Below, piece by piece: positions 36,561-48,600 of a stretch of 64,000 nt of DNA. The stretch lies in assembly GCF_037975245.1 (NCBI RefSeq), contig NC_092561.1, positions 20,593,008 through 20,657,007 on the forward strand, read 5' to 3'. Source of the DNA: Apostichopus japonicus. Taxonomy: Eukaryota > Echinodermata > Holothuroidea > Aspidochirotida > Stichopodidae. The notes beneath the pieces were generated by a model that was given only the letters and a program-made list of their open reading frames with translations, made no database searches and was not told the DNA's origin. How positions within the stretch are numbered: the first letter of the stretch is position 1; every line of letters starts with the position of its first letter. A program made the translations under genes and the position numbers.

Positions 36561-36935
36561 CAAGGGCGTAGGAACCGGGGGGCTGGGGGCGCCAGCCACC
36601 CAGTGATAAATATGGAGGGCGGAAGTATCATTCCGCCCCCCCCCCCCCCCGCTTCGCAAGTCAAAAAACCCCTTTTTCATTTCCAAATGAGAAAAAAAAT
36701 CTCATTTGGAGGGCCAAATTGCATCTAAGGCCAGGTGAAAATGCAAAATTATATACAAAATGGAGTGGGTGGGTTGAAGTGTGCTATATTGCACCAAAAT
36801 GTATCTGGGGCCACCTGGAAATGCAAAAAGTTCCAAAGGGGAGGGGGACACCCCCTTCCCTTAGACCCCTCCCCCAGGCCGGCCATCAGTCTTCAGCCCC
36901 CCCCCCCCACTCAAAAGTACCTTCCTACGCCACTG
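36561..36935. mobile_element. Second non-autonomous hAT-type element with perfect 8-bp TSD
   Basis: The left end is CAAGGGCGTAGGAAC and the right end is the complement of CAGTGGCGTAGGAAG. Both are flanked by AGGGAGTA at 36553-36560 and 36936-36943. 375 bp, no coding capacity. It shares terminal sequence (GGCGTAG) with the element at 35136 but has a different body. Confidence 0.83.
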
Positions 36936-39465
36936 AGGGAGTAAGATTTCCAAATGCCAAAAATACGTGCAAAACTGGGGGGGGGGGGTTAGGGTTAGGG
37001 GTTGGGGGGTGTTAAAAGCTCCAAAAAAAAATCATCAGCACATACCTGGAGTGGATTCAAACTCATGAAATATGTAACTCTGCTTCGCTGCAAAAAGTCT
37101 AGGTTGCCAGCTGTATCGTTGCTAGTAATATTTGAAGGTGCGTCAATTATGGAGCCTTTACTAATACTATACTAGTAGTAGTACTACAATTCATCATGTT
37201 TAGGCCTAGGCTACACTGACCGACTCAATGATCTTAGTGCTTATGTAGGCAACTTGCTCAGTATCTTGAAAGGGTCCATAGCTAGCAGTATATTCATGTT
37301 ATCTCATGTGTTACAACAACAAGAAAAATAGATTATAGGCTAGGCCAGTATCATCCATTATAATATAAGTAGGCCTACAAAGTGCAGTATGACTAAACAT
37401 TAGCAGCACGTGTATTAGGCCTACCCACTGCATTGTGTATGTTAGGCTAGTGAAATAAGTGTGGGATAATAAAAGGATGAGCTTAAAGCAATTTTATACA
37501 TATACACCTAACACACACATATGCAGACCTCCACCAAACAAGCCCGTATAAAACATATATCAACAGTTTTATTACCCAAATCAAAGATGATACTTACCTG
37601 GATTCACAGGTCCAATTCCAAACTTCTTAACTGTTACGTCATGTCTGGATGCCTGTGCAGTCATGTGTAGGCTACGCTTAATAGATGGCGCTAGACCTTT
37701 CCTTGTATTACATAAGTACCTATTTCACACAGTTTGTTTCAAACACTTATGACAGTGTCATACTACAATGAGTTTCTGTATCAACATGTGTGGGACAGTG
37801 ACCAGCAGGGTCCCACAAGTGGTGATGATGAGCCAGTCCTAAAAAGGTATACAATGCTAGTATGGGTGTGTGTGTGCGCGTATGTGACACTTGTTTGGGT
37901 CATACCTGCTGTGCAGATGTATTATATATAGTGAGAAGGTGCACTCTTTTGTTTTTGTGCAGGCCTTATGAATATTAATGAGGTTATGGGGTCAAACCTA
38001 ACAGCTACAGACATAATGGTATTAATAACTTCACATCCCCTGAAGCATAGTTGGAACCCTATCCAAACCGAGGTCAAAACAACCAAGGAAAAATGAAAGA
38101 AAAACAAACATAGAATTCAATGCAGTTTTGAGGCTTTTTTTCTTTGAGTAATTTTTGAAAGTCACTTGAAAATAATAAAAATAAATAAACACAAGAAACA
38201 GTTTTCCATACGGCGAAGACATCAGAATAATGTAGTTATGTTATTTTAACGCACAACATCCCACTGTTACTTCTGTATGTAAGATGTTTTTTATTTTATA
38301 AAAAAGATTCATGACTTTCTACACCAAATTGACTGCTGCTTATTAATGTACCTCATAATATATAAAAAGAACATTGTTTGTAGTTATTTTAAAGTCCTTG
38401 CAGTGCTGATATCAACTCATCGATAGAAGTGTTTGATAAATGTTTAAAATAAACTTTACAATATGTGAACATGATATGAAACAAATCACAGATGTACATC
38501 ATGCCCATGCCATTTAGTAGCAGTAATCTTGTGTTCCCACTTCTCAACTATGCTTCGTTGAACATATCAAGCATAACGTACATTACATACAGCAAACGTT
38601 GCAGTGATCCAGAAGATTTCACAGTAACAATTTAAAAGTTCACATAGTTCATTAGCAACCTTTCTACTCGTTGTAATTAATTTTTGATAGATCAAATTAG
38701 TTGGCACATTTAACATTAAAGTCAGTTTGATCTACAACAAACTTTATACTTCAATTTTCACAAAGTATCAAGATTACAGCTCTCGTTTGCATTTTGATGT
38801 TAATTTCAGCCACTTTAAAACGACAAACCTTGTCATTCTATATTTAAAATACATCCATGAACTATTAATTACACGGAAGTTCTTCGGCAAATTTCAAAAC
38901 GTTCCGCTTTCTGGTGGAGGTGACAGGAGGGGGACGGGAAGGGGATGGGGATTTGGATACATCCAATTTGAAGATTCGTAGATTTTGGTAGCAAAGGTAA
39001 AGTGTGGATCAAAGGAAGATCACTCTTATTTTCTCCGACTGCGGAATGTGGGCGACTTTCATGTATAGAGCATCCATAGAATGCTGAATGCTGAAAACAT
39101 TCGAAACATAATAACTTTTTACCACTTTGGAAATTGTTTTTTGGGAATATTAGCAATTCACAATGCCAACTGAGATCATGGCTGTCCAAAATGTCACCTC
39201 CACAAAATGTCACCCGCCACAAGTATAAAGTTGATTCATACAAAGTTTCTCAACATGAACAAAAGCCAACTGCTGTTTAGCCTCATGTAACAAGCAAAAA
39301 CCATATATAAGCACTTTACGATGACATGCTTACCCCAAACTAAAAGTTGCTGGGGTGTTTCTTGAAAAATGCTTTATAAGAGTAACACTTAATGCTGCAT
39401 CGGACAGACAAAAACCATGACGACGGGAGGAACAGAACTGCTCCTAGCTCTTTGCACCGGCATCA

Positions 39466-39604
39466 TCAAGAGTTGTCACTATCTGAGGCAAGCTTCACGT
39501 CGTGCGTGATGACTTGTCGATCCCATCCACATGTTAAGAGTCTGTTGCTCAATGTATCCCATGATACACCCTGGACAAAATCATTATGACTGTAGCTGCG
39601 ATAG
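39466..39604 (-). CDS. WDR77: WDR77 exon 8 (last coding exon)
   Basis: The acceptor 'cctacag' is followed by Y-R-S-Y-S-H-N-D-F-V, G-V-S-W, L-L-T-C-G-W-D-R-Q-V and the stop TGA. This matches the final blade of MEP50 (human F-R-S-Q-A-H-R-D-F-V, T-V-G-W-D-H-Q-V). Confidence 0.9.
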
Positions 39605-42600
39605 CTGTAGGTAACAAAATCAAATTTTCTATTTAAAACCGTACAGAAAAGCTAACCTGTAATGACAGTCTAATCCAATGAGTGCATCACACAGAAAATA
39701 ATTCAACAATCAATGCCTTGAAGTTTAATAATATTTTTGATTGATCGTATTAATTTCTATTTGATTGTAAGATCCAAACATGAATCATGTCATGAGTCAG
39801 CACTGATATTTATGAAAGAGTCTTACTTCTCTCATTAACAATCTGGAACTTCTTTAAGAAGGGTTGCCACTTCTTTACAAAGAACAAATGCTCTCTCTTT
39901 TCCAAGGCAAAATTAACAAACTTTAATTGCCGTATTTCTCAGAACTTGTCTGTACGTTCCGTTTGTGCAAATGTTAAGGATGGAAAAATGGTACTTGGAA
40001 GTAACAAGTCATTTAGGAAACTGTTGATAGTTTAACTGTCTTTTATCACTTTCCAAACCCTGAAACTTGATTTTGAACTTCGTAGGGTTGCCACGACTGT
40101 GGAAAACCTGGTCGTCTGTACAATGAGGTTGGGTTTTTCAATAGGATTAGTACATCATGGAAGACACTACCAAGTGTTTCTATTTTCAACAGTCTGGTTG
40201 GCCTTTGAACAGCTCGAGCATAGCTTTCATAGCTTGACATTAAATTTAGTCTACTCCCTGCAGCCATTAATATCATTCCCAATACTCATATCTTTCAGTA
40301 AATCTTGTATCAATCTTTGATTAGATTGCCTGTTAAACCAAACAATGAATCTTCTCTATTCCCTGAAGACATTGCACATTGTGTGAAAAATCATTTCTCA
40401 ACTCGACAGTCCCTACCCTGTTATGCGGTGGATAGTCCGGCAGGGTGCTGAACAATACGGCTGATCAAGATTTTGCTAGTTCTAATTGGCGCTGGGCACA
40501 GTCGGGAAGGCTGAACATGAAGCATTTTCCGGACAAGCAGTCGACAGTGTGCTGTTGTTCACTACTAAAACTACTCAGTTTGAAATATTGTAACCAATGG
40601 CAGGGAAATAAATTTTCATGGGACCTGAACAGGCTTCGGTCTTTAAACAGTCTTTAGGTGATCAATCAGTGCAGGGGGCACTGCTTTATGTGCTTTGTTA
40701 TTCTCGACATTGAAAGACTAGGTCACAACAGTCAAATTGAGTGGGTGCCTGAGTGGTAGGCGTTTAACTTTCAACAGAGCTAGGAGCAAATAAGCTTTTC
40801 CTGCTTCCTTGATACAGTTCATCAGAATATGAAATTGAAAGGTGTTCATTAGACAGTTTCCAAAACACATGAAAGAAGTTGGACCATTGGTATATTCAAC
40901 TGCGTTTGCCACCCAATGTCACCTTACACCATATCTCTTATTCCCAGCATTAATTAAGAAAACAATAAACGACTGAATGAGTCATGATTCTACATAAACA
41001 GGAAATGTTGAAAAAATGTTGACCGTGTGACATTTCCTTCATAATCATCACTAATATTTTCGCACGTCTCCTTAGTTTTTAAAATAAACACAACGACAGA
41101 TCCACTGCAGGTTTTCCTTTGCTTATCTCACAATTACTTTGCAACTTAAATAAACACATTGAGGTGCTTATTCAAATCCTCACAACTGAAAGTTGCAGTG
41201 GAATAACCTTTCCTGTAAATGCAAAGTAAATGCAAATCATGCTGGTCAACCAAACACAAAAAAATCTGTTACTTACATTTGTTTAAGCTGAGGTTGCAGT
41301 TCTGTAACACACGCTGTGCAATCTTCTGATACAGATGCTAACCATAAGGGACTGAAAAACACAGAAGGAATAAACAGACTTACGTCAGTTATAACAAGAA
41401 AACATGCATAGAAATGTGAGACACACAGGATGGGAGTCAGAATTGATACTGTGTCAGGCACAGGGGACACTAACATGTGCGACTTACCAGAATCAATTCA
41501 TTATTTTAAGCTGCTCATCTTGGCAGTCTGCTGTAAACCTTCAAAATTAGTTACTCTTGAAAATCCTCAAACTGCCTGGTTTGGGTATTTACAAGCAATG
41601 GTAGTACTGTACTTTACTATTCTACCTTGCCAAGCCTAATAACTGGTAATACTTTAGCACTGCGCCACCTTGAGCCCTTCCCAGTCATCGCCCTCCTTTC
41701 CCACCTTTCTCAAATGTGTAATCATACAAACTCCAAAATATTTAACATTTCTCACCACTATCACAATAGTTGTTTAAAATCCAGACAAAGCCAGTATTTT
41801 CACACTTATATACGCTTATGTATAGTCAGTGGCTTCCGCAGATTTTCAAAATGTCTGGGAAATGTGGGTGGGGGTGGAGACCGGGGTTTCAAACTTCCCT
41901 TAAAAGTTTATCCTTCAACTGAGATAGATGGGGGTATGAACTAATATGAAAAGGTCATAGGTGGGTAAAGGAAGTGTGGCTCTGGTATTGTTGAAGCCAA
42001 CTTACATTAGGGGGTCCTCCCTACCCCTTTTCAACCCCCCCCCCGCCTTGCACCCCAAAGAAATACAAATGTTAAGGAACTATTTACTGTAGACTATTTT
42101 CTACTGACTGGCGATGGCACTAGGGGTCACAGCCCCCAGCCCCTTCTGTGTGTGCAACTGAACCTAGACCCTACCACAATTTCATAGCTAATGTGTACAG
42201 CCTAGCCTGGCTAGTGTACAAGCAGCATGGCTGACATGGTTATGGTTGGTAGCGGTTCGTTACTTTGTGCTGGACTAAAGGAGAAACTTCATGCAGAACA
42301 TTTCTCAGCTGCTCTTAGTTCTTATTACTACTTTCCCTTTTTAAAAGTCATCGGGTAAATCCAATGCTACTTTTTATCAATACGTCTACTGTGCGCTGGT
42401 GGTGTTCAAGTCACGTATCTAGGTAATTCGATGAGGCTATCCTATATGAACACTTCCTACCTGGAACTATTTAGGTCAAGTAAGTAATTCAACACTAACC
42501 TATATGAGTATCTTGATTGTGAGAACTCTACAGTAGTAGAATTCAGGTCAAAGTACAGTACAGTATGTAAGTAATATAATGCTGAATACTTAAATATGGA

Positions 42601-45600
42601 TACTTATACTGTGAATGTGTACTATTCAGGCCAATTAGTTTAGAACTGTCAGTTAGCAGTGTACAGTTCATATCGCCATACAATGTTTGCAGTACATCAA
42701 CTTCTGGAATTGTTCAGGTCACTTCTAGTGTATTGTACACCGTTCATTTCATCTTACTCTTTTCATCAGGGAAAGCCACTATGTTAATACCGTACTGTGA
42801 GCTAGTAACGTTCATAAAGGCTACAGTATAGGAAAATGTCCGCTGTGACTTACAGTAGTGCTGTTCATTTCACACTATCTCCATACATCGTTTGCAGCAC
42901 ATCAACTTATTATTATTTATTTGAGAACAAAGCTACTCTGTGAAAAATACTCAACACGAGCTTGTCATGGTTAGCTGGTCACATCTAGTATAACACATGC
43001 ATTACAATAGTTCTGATCTTAAGCTACTATGTGAATACCCTAACTGTGAGCTAGTAGTTTTTAATGCTACATGACTTTCTGAATTGAAAGAGATTCCAAA
43101 TTTTCGTTGAAATGTTGAATTGGAAATCCCCTGAAGGGTTGCTTGTAATCCATAAGCCCTTGCGGGTTTTTCCCACATTCGTGGTCGCTGAAGCGTTGTA
43201 AAATATAACTGCTGATTATTATTATCATTACTAATGTTATTACAGTATAGAACAAGAGCATCAATGATGCAGTATCTCAATACTAGAAGTTCTAATTTCG
43301 ATTCCTAGTTTCTTATCTTTGCTCTGTCTCTACAATTATCAATATCAATATATATAATATTTTTGGTCATATAGTTTGACGTCAATGACAACAGTCAAAT
43401 AAGAAGAGGCGAACAACTCGACCATATTCTTGATGCCCACCTTGAGAAAGGTAGGCCTATCGACCTACTGTACGTTACTGTAGACTGTAGTGGTGACTAC
43501 CATCAAAACTGTGTACACTTCCAAGTATCAAAACAACCCACGTTTTTCCTTCTCAATAATTTTGACATGAAGATTTCGTGGATTTATGACTTGGAAAAAA
43601 TAATGTACAAGTAGATTACAAGTTTTTAATTGAAAGTGATGGGTGGCCTCCTCCTCTCCTTATAGCCACCCCAGTTCCTCTACATTTTAAACATACTTCT
43701 TATAACCTTAACATACTTCTTATAACCTTATAGTTATACATCTTATATCCTTATAAATAAAACATAACCTTATTTAATTTTTATAGTCTTATAAAAGTTG
43801 TGATGCTATGGCTGGCTCCTCTTTTATACATACTCCAGTGAAAATAAAATGTGATAGATTATAATTTTTGTTCTTAATTCTTTTTCTTTTTTTTTGGGGG
43901 GGGGGTTAAAGAAATATACCAAACAAGCTGTTAATTCATAATGATGCTTCATTCTAGAAATGCACAATATACACTCTATTCCAAACTTTGTTGTTTATAC
44001 CATTCACATTTGTTAAATTTATGGAGTCACAGTTAAAATATAAGTTGGAACTTAAGTTAAAATTAAAACACACTGTAAGGCAATCGAACAAACTTACTGC
44101 ACCCTGCCCCAAAACTGCCTGAACACCACCAGTACAATGCTAATGTGGCCATTACTAAATGAAAGTCTAATATAGGATGCACTACTGTAGGCCTAGCCTA
44201 AACTTGTAAACACAACAATGTGTATACGTAATTATACAAAAATACCTGATGGGCAATCAAACAAACTTATCATGACTCTTGCTCTGAAAAACTACCTGAA
44301 CAACAGTACAATCCTTAAATTGATATTACTAAAACCATGGAGCTACAAACAGACGAAGTCCTAATATAAATTAAATGTAGTACGACAATGTGTATGAAAT
44401 TAGTGTGCAATACACTACCAGTACCAGCAGCATATCTCACAACAGTATAGATATTGGTCGCGAGGGTGGCCATTTTCGTATATCTAACATGTAGCTGCCA
44501 TGAGTCCTAACCAATCTGCTACAAACCAGAATTGGAGGCGGGGCTTGAGTCATTGCCAATCTGCTACAAACCAGACTTGGAGGCGGGGCTTGAGTCATTG
44601 CCAATCTGCTACAAACCAAACTTGGAGGCGGGGCTTAATTATCAAAAACAGGGAAACAAACAAGTTTTGTAGCGTGTGCAAAAAAGCCTTGGTTCAATGG
44701 TTTTTCAGAGGGATTTGGCCAAATTTGGACATAAATCGGTGAAAAAGTCATGGAATGAGATACAATTCTGGAATAAAAAATAGTAACTTTTGTTGGCCTA
44801 TATGATATATGCTTGCTCTGGAAATTTCAGAGAAAAAGAACTTTGTATGAAGACGCTGAAAAATTTTTAAGAGAAGAGAGAGTCCCACTTACTGTTACAA
44901 TATCTCTATACATGTAATGTATTGAGATAAAAACTTCTAATGTGACCTAGTACTATTCATGTCATACAGACATTGAGTGTTTGCTCAATGTAACTTCCTT
45001 CTTACTGGAGAACAATGCTACTCTATGAATATTCAACATGAGCTGGTAGTGGTTAGCCAGTCACCTCTAGTGCAGTACAGTACATCTACTCTAGGAGTAC
45101 CCCTACTGTGATAGCTAATTGATCTTCAATGTGTACTGTGACCTATCAAGTACTATTCAAGTCAAAGCTAGATACAATGTTTCTTCAAATAAATCTCAAA
45201 CTTACTTTTTATTTGAAAATGCTACTCTATGAATACTTCTACTGTGAGGTTTAGACAAGCTGACTGTATTCAGATCACCTCTGGTATCTTGCAGCATCAA
45301 ATTACCAACTTGATCACCTGTGAGAAAAGATAAGAGAATTTATTTTCCTATGTTTGCTTGCATCACAGATGACAGAAAGAGAGATGACACCAGTGATCCT
45401 TTGCGGCAACCTGGATCCTTGACGAATTAACATCTCACATTTGAATCCAGGGTGGTATTATTAAAATAAAGTATTGTTATTTGTGGAGAACTCCTGGATC
45501 CTTGACTAATTAACATCCCATATTTGAATCCAGGGTGGTATTATTAAACAAAGTATTGTTATTTGTGGAGAATTCTACCAAATGCAAGCTACTGAGTGAT

Positions 45601-48600
45601 AGTAATCACTGTGCTGCATTTCTGTGAATATCTAACACACAGAGATTTAAGATGTAATTGCTAATGGATACACTAATTACAGCTGAATACACAATTCTCC
45701 CCTGCAGGAAATGATCATCGATTAATAGTATGTTATCTTTATCATCACATACAGTGTGGTGCAACATTCCTTTGACAGATGCAGGGTAACATTAACAATT
45801 ATGAACTTTTCATTCCTAGTATAATATGATCTAGAAAAACAGAATCAAACATGGAAACAAATCCAACAACTTGATCCCACATCAACAGCACTTTGACCAA
45901 ATTGTCTGATACTCACCAGAAGCTAATACATGAGTCTGTCCAGGTTGCACAGGTGGGTTATGTGTCTCATTTGTCAAACCTACCTGTCTCCCCACATCAA
46001 CAGCACTCCCAGCCATTGTAATTACAGTTATTGTGAGAAGGCAGGCAAGTTGAAATAAATTAATCAAAAAACAGTGGCTATCTTTCAACCAAATTGTCTG
46101 ATACTCACCAGAAGCAAATACATGAGTTTACCCAGGTGGCACAGGTGGGTAATGTGTCACATTTGTCAAACTTACCTGTCTCCCCACATAAACAGCACTC
46201 CAGCCAGTACAGTACAGTTATTGTGAGAAGGCAGGCAAGTTGAAATAAATTAATAAATAAACAGTGGCTATCCTTTGACCAAAATGTATGATACTCACCA
46301 GAAGCAAATACATGAGTTTCTCCAGGTTTCCAGGTGACACAGGTGGGTAGTGATGACCCAGGTACCCTGGCCAGTTTCCTTGCTGGGTAAGATTTCCTTG
46401 TGTCCCATAATAAAATACTACCATCCTGTTAAAAAACAAAGCACAATCTTGTAAGAACAGGGCTGATTTATGACTGTAGTTAAGCTACAGTGCCTTGATC
46501 TAAAGACTTGAGTTCAAAATACATTTACAGAAGTTAACTACTTCTTGTTTTTTGCCAAACAAACACATAGCAAACAGCTGAATACATGTCCACTGTGAAT
46601 TCTCTTCACCAAAATCCCACAGAACACAAACAATAAATCGTGTTGGAAAGGTTTTGACACTTAAGTCACAATAGATAGTACAGGTGCCATCACAAGGACC
46701 ATTCCAATTTCTTAACAGATATCAATCCTCTTCCTTTGACCGCCTCTACACAAAATGTCAATGTGGGTGGCTACACCAGCCATAATCCGGGTACTGCCAG
46801 CCAAATCAAACAATTTCTTAGCAAGACTCTTCGCCATCACTTTAGCAAAATACTACTCGCTACATACAGTACAGTAAGGTGGGGTACAGTAGGCTTAGGG
46901 ATTACTTTTGAATCAAACAAAGTTACTTTAGCAATACCTCCTCACAGATAGACGGCTATACGGATATTTTATTACATTCTTTTTTCTTTTCACTCCTTGA
47001 TAGATTTGCTGCTTACCTGCGAACATGAGAGGAAAACGTCTAACTCATTGGGACTGCAAGCAACACATGTGACCTTAGAGGTGTGGCCTTTGAATGTTGA
47101 TATAGAACTCTGCTGGCTTAAATCCCAAATTTTCACCCTGAAAAGGATTAAAAAAAAGAGAGAGATGTTTTCAAGTAGGAAATACAAGTTACTCTTGAGT
47201 TACGGTAGTATACCAAACGGGGTCATTATACTGACCACAAGCTTTGCTAATGTAATGTAATGTAAATAAAATCTTATATAGCGCACTACGCGCGATGCAT
47301 CTGTGCATCTTGTTAAAGGTCCAAACATTTACAACATCAGCATTTATTATATCAACTCACTTCATGTTCATGCAGCTAGAGGATATCAAGTCTGGAGACT
47401 TTCTCCAGAAAAATTAATTTCTTTAATTTATATAATATGTAAGCAAATTTGAGATTTTGTCTATTGCCTTAATACTTAATCCTTAACTTAAAACTTAACC
47501 TGCCTGAACCCAATCATTTCTGAAAAACTTAGCTACATATTACGAAATGCCATAGTTTTAGCTTTCATGTGATACCCTACATGTGATGTTCAACGTTTTT
47601 TTAATTTTTGTTTCATAATGAAAGGTTTTCCAGTTGCCCTAAATTTTTTTAATTTTTTTAAATTTTTTAGTTTTAGCTTTCATGTGATACCCTACATGTG
47701 ATGTTCAACGTTTTTTTAATTTTTGTTTCATAATGAAAGGTTTTCCAGCTGCCCTAAATTTGTTTGTGATGACTAAATATCTGAGTAAGATCTTGTTCCG
47801 TTTGAGAGATATGGTGGTTCAAAGGTCATGTCACCTTCTTAATCTGTGATGTCATTCTGCCAAATGGAGGTGAAACATTTGACCTTTGCTTTGGTTGTCT
47901 TTTCATAATTTAAGGTCAGCAATACACAAGTGCTGAACATGATACCAATAGCAATGTAGCATCACAATCAAAACTTCAATGGTTTAGGATATATTGCTAA
48001 ATAGGCATTTGCAAAACTCATCTCTAATATGGGAAACAAAATAATGTGAGGATTCAAGACAATTCTAATTTCATTCATTTTGGCTGAGGTCAAATGGCTC
48101 TATGATGTAATGTTGAGACTCTGTTGAGCTCTGTTTGCGACAAAACAAGAAACTGTGATAGCTGTCACATGGAGTACAAGTTTTGTCAGCGGTGTCACGG
48201 ATGTCACGGATGTTGTTTATTGCTAGCATCTCTACGACACTAGCAAATTGGGCAACTTGTGATATAAGTGCAAAGATGTATGGCAGTTTTTGTTAACAGT
48301 AACCACATATTATTTTGTATTAAGGGATCTGTCAGAGCCTTCAAAAGTGCAATATACAAAATTTGAGCAGTAAATCTTTTCCAATCTTGGCCAATGGGTG
48401 ATGGGTTAGTGTTGGCCTTCCCCTTGAACCTTAAAGGCATTGAAGACTCGCCCCAAACCAGGTGCTGCGCTCTGAAAAAGTTAACTTACCGTTGCTTGCA
48501 AGTGAAGTTTACTTCTTGTCGCTGCAAAATGCAGACAGTAATTAAAACCTTGTTATCTTTAGCTGGACCTGAGATGTCCATCGCTGTATTGTTTGTACAC

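Larger units (their letters stand above)
27305..39465. other. Large gene-free region between receptor C and WDR77
   Basis: Apart from the repeats listed separately (hairpins, two hAT-type elements, a LINE fragment, short microsatellites such as GGAC/AGAC at 29426-29452, and C- or G-runs near 31891, 35458, 36635, 36898 and 36977), I see no exon with homology, no RNA gene and no extended coding frame. The WDR77 3' UTR should occupy the right edge. Confidence 0.55.

Noticed and set aside
40718-40912. 64-codon minus-strand frame between WDR77 exons 7 and 8
   Set aside because: Inserting it would break the phase between exons 7 and 8, and MEP50 needs no extra exon there.
41829-42140. Possible further hAT-type element beginning CAGTGGCTTCCGCAG
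   Set aside because: No matching inverted right end or 8-bp duplication could be found.
44501-44636. CRISPR-like regular repeats
   Set aside because: Contiguous tandem units with no unique spacers, in an animal genome.
44437-44742. Short repetitive peptides on both strands with 15-residue periodicity
   Set aside because: They are translation artefacts of the 45-bp tandem DNA repeat in a WDR77 intron.
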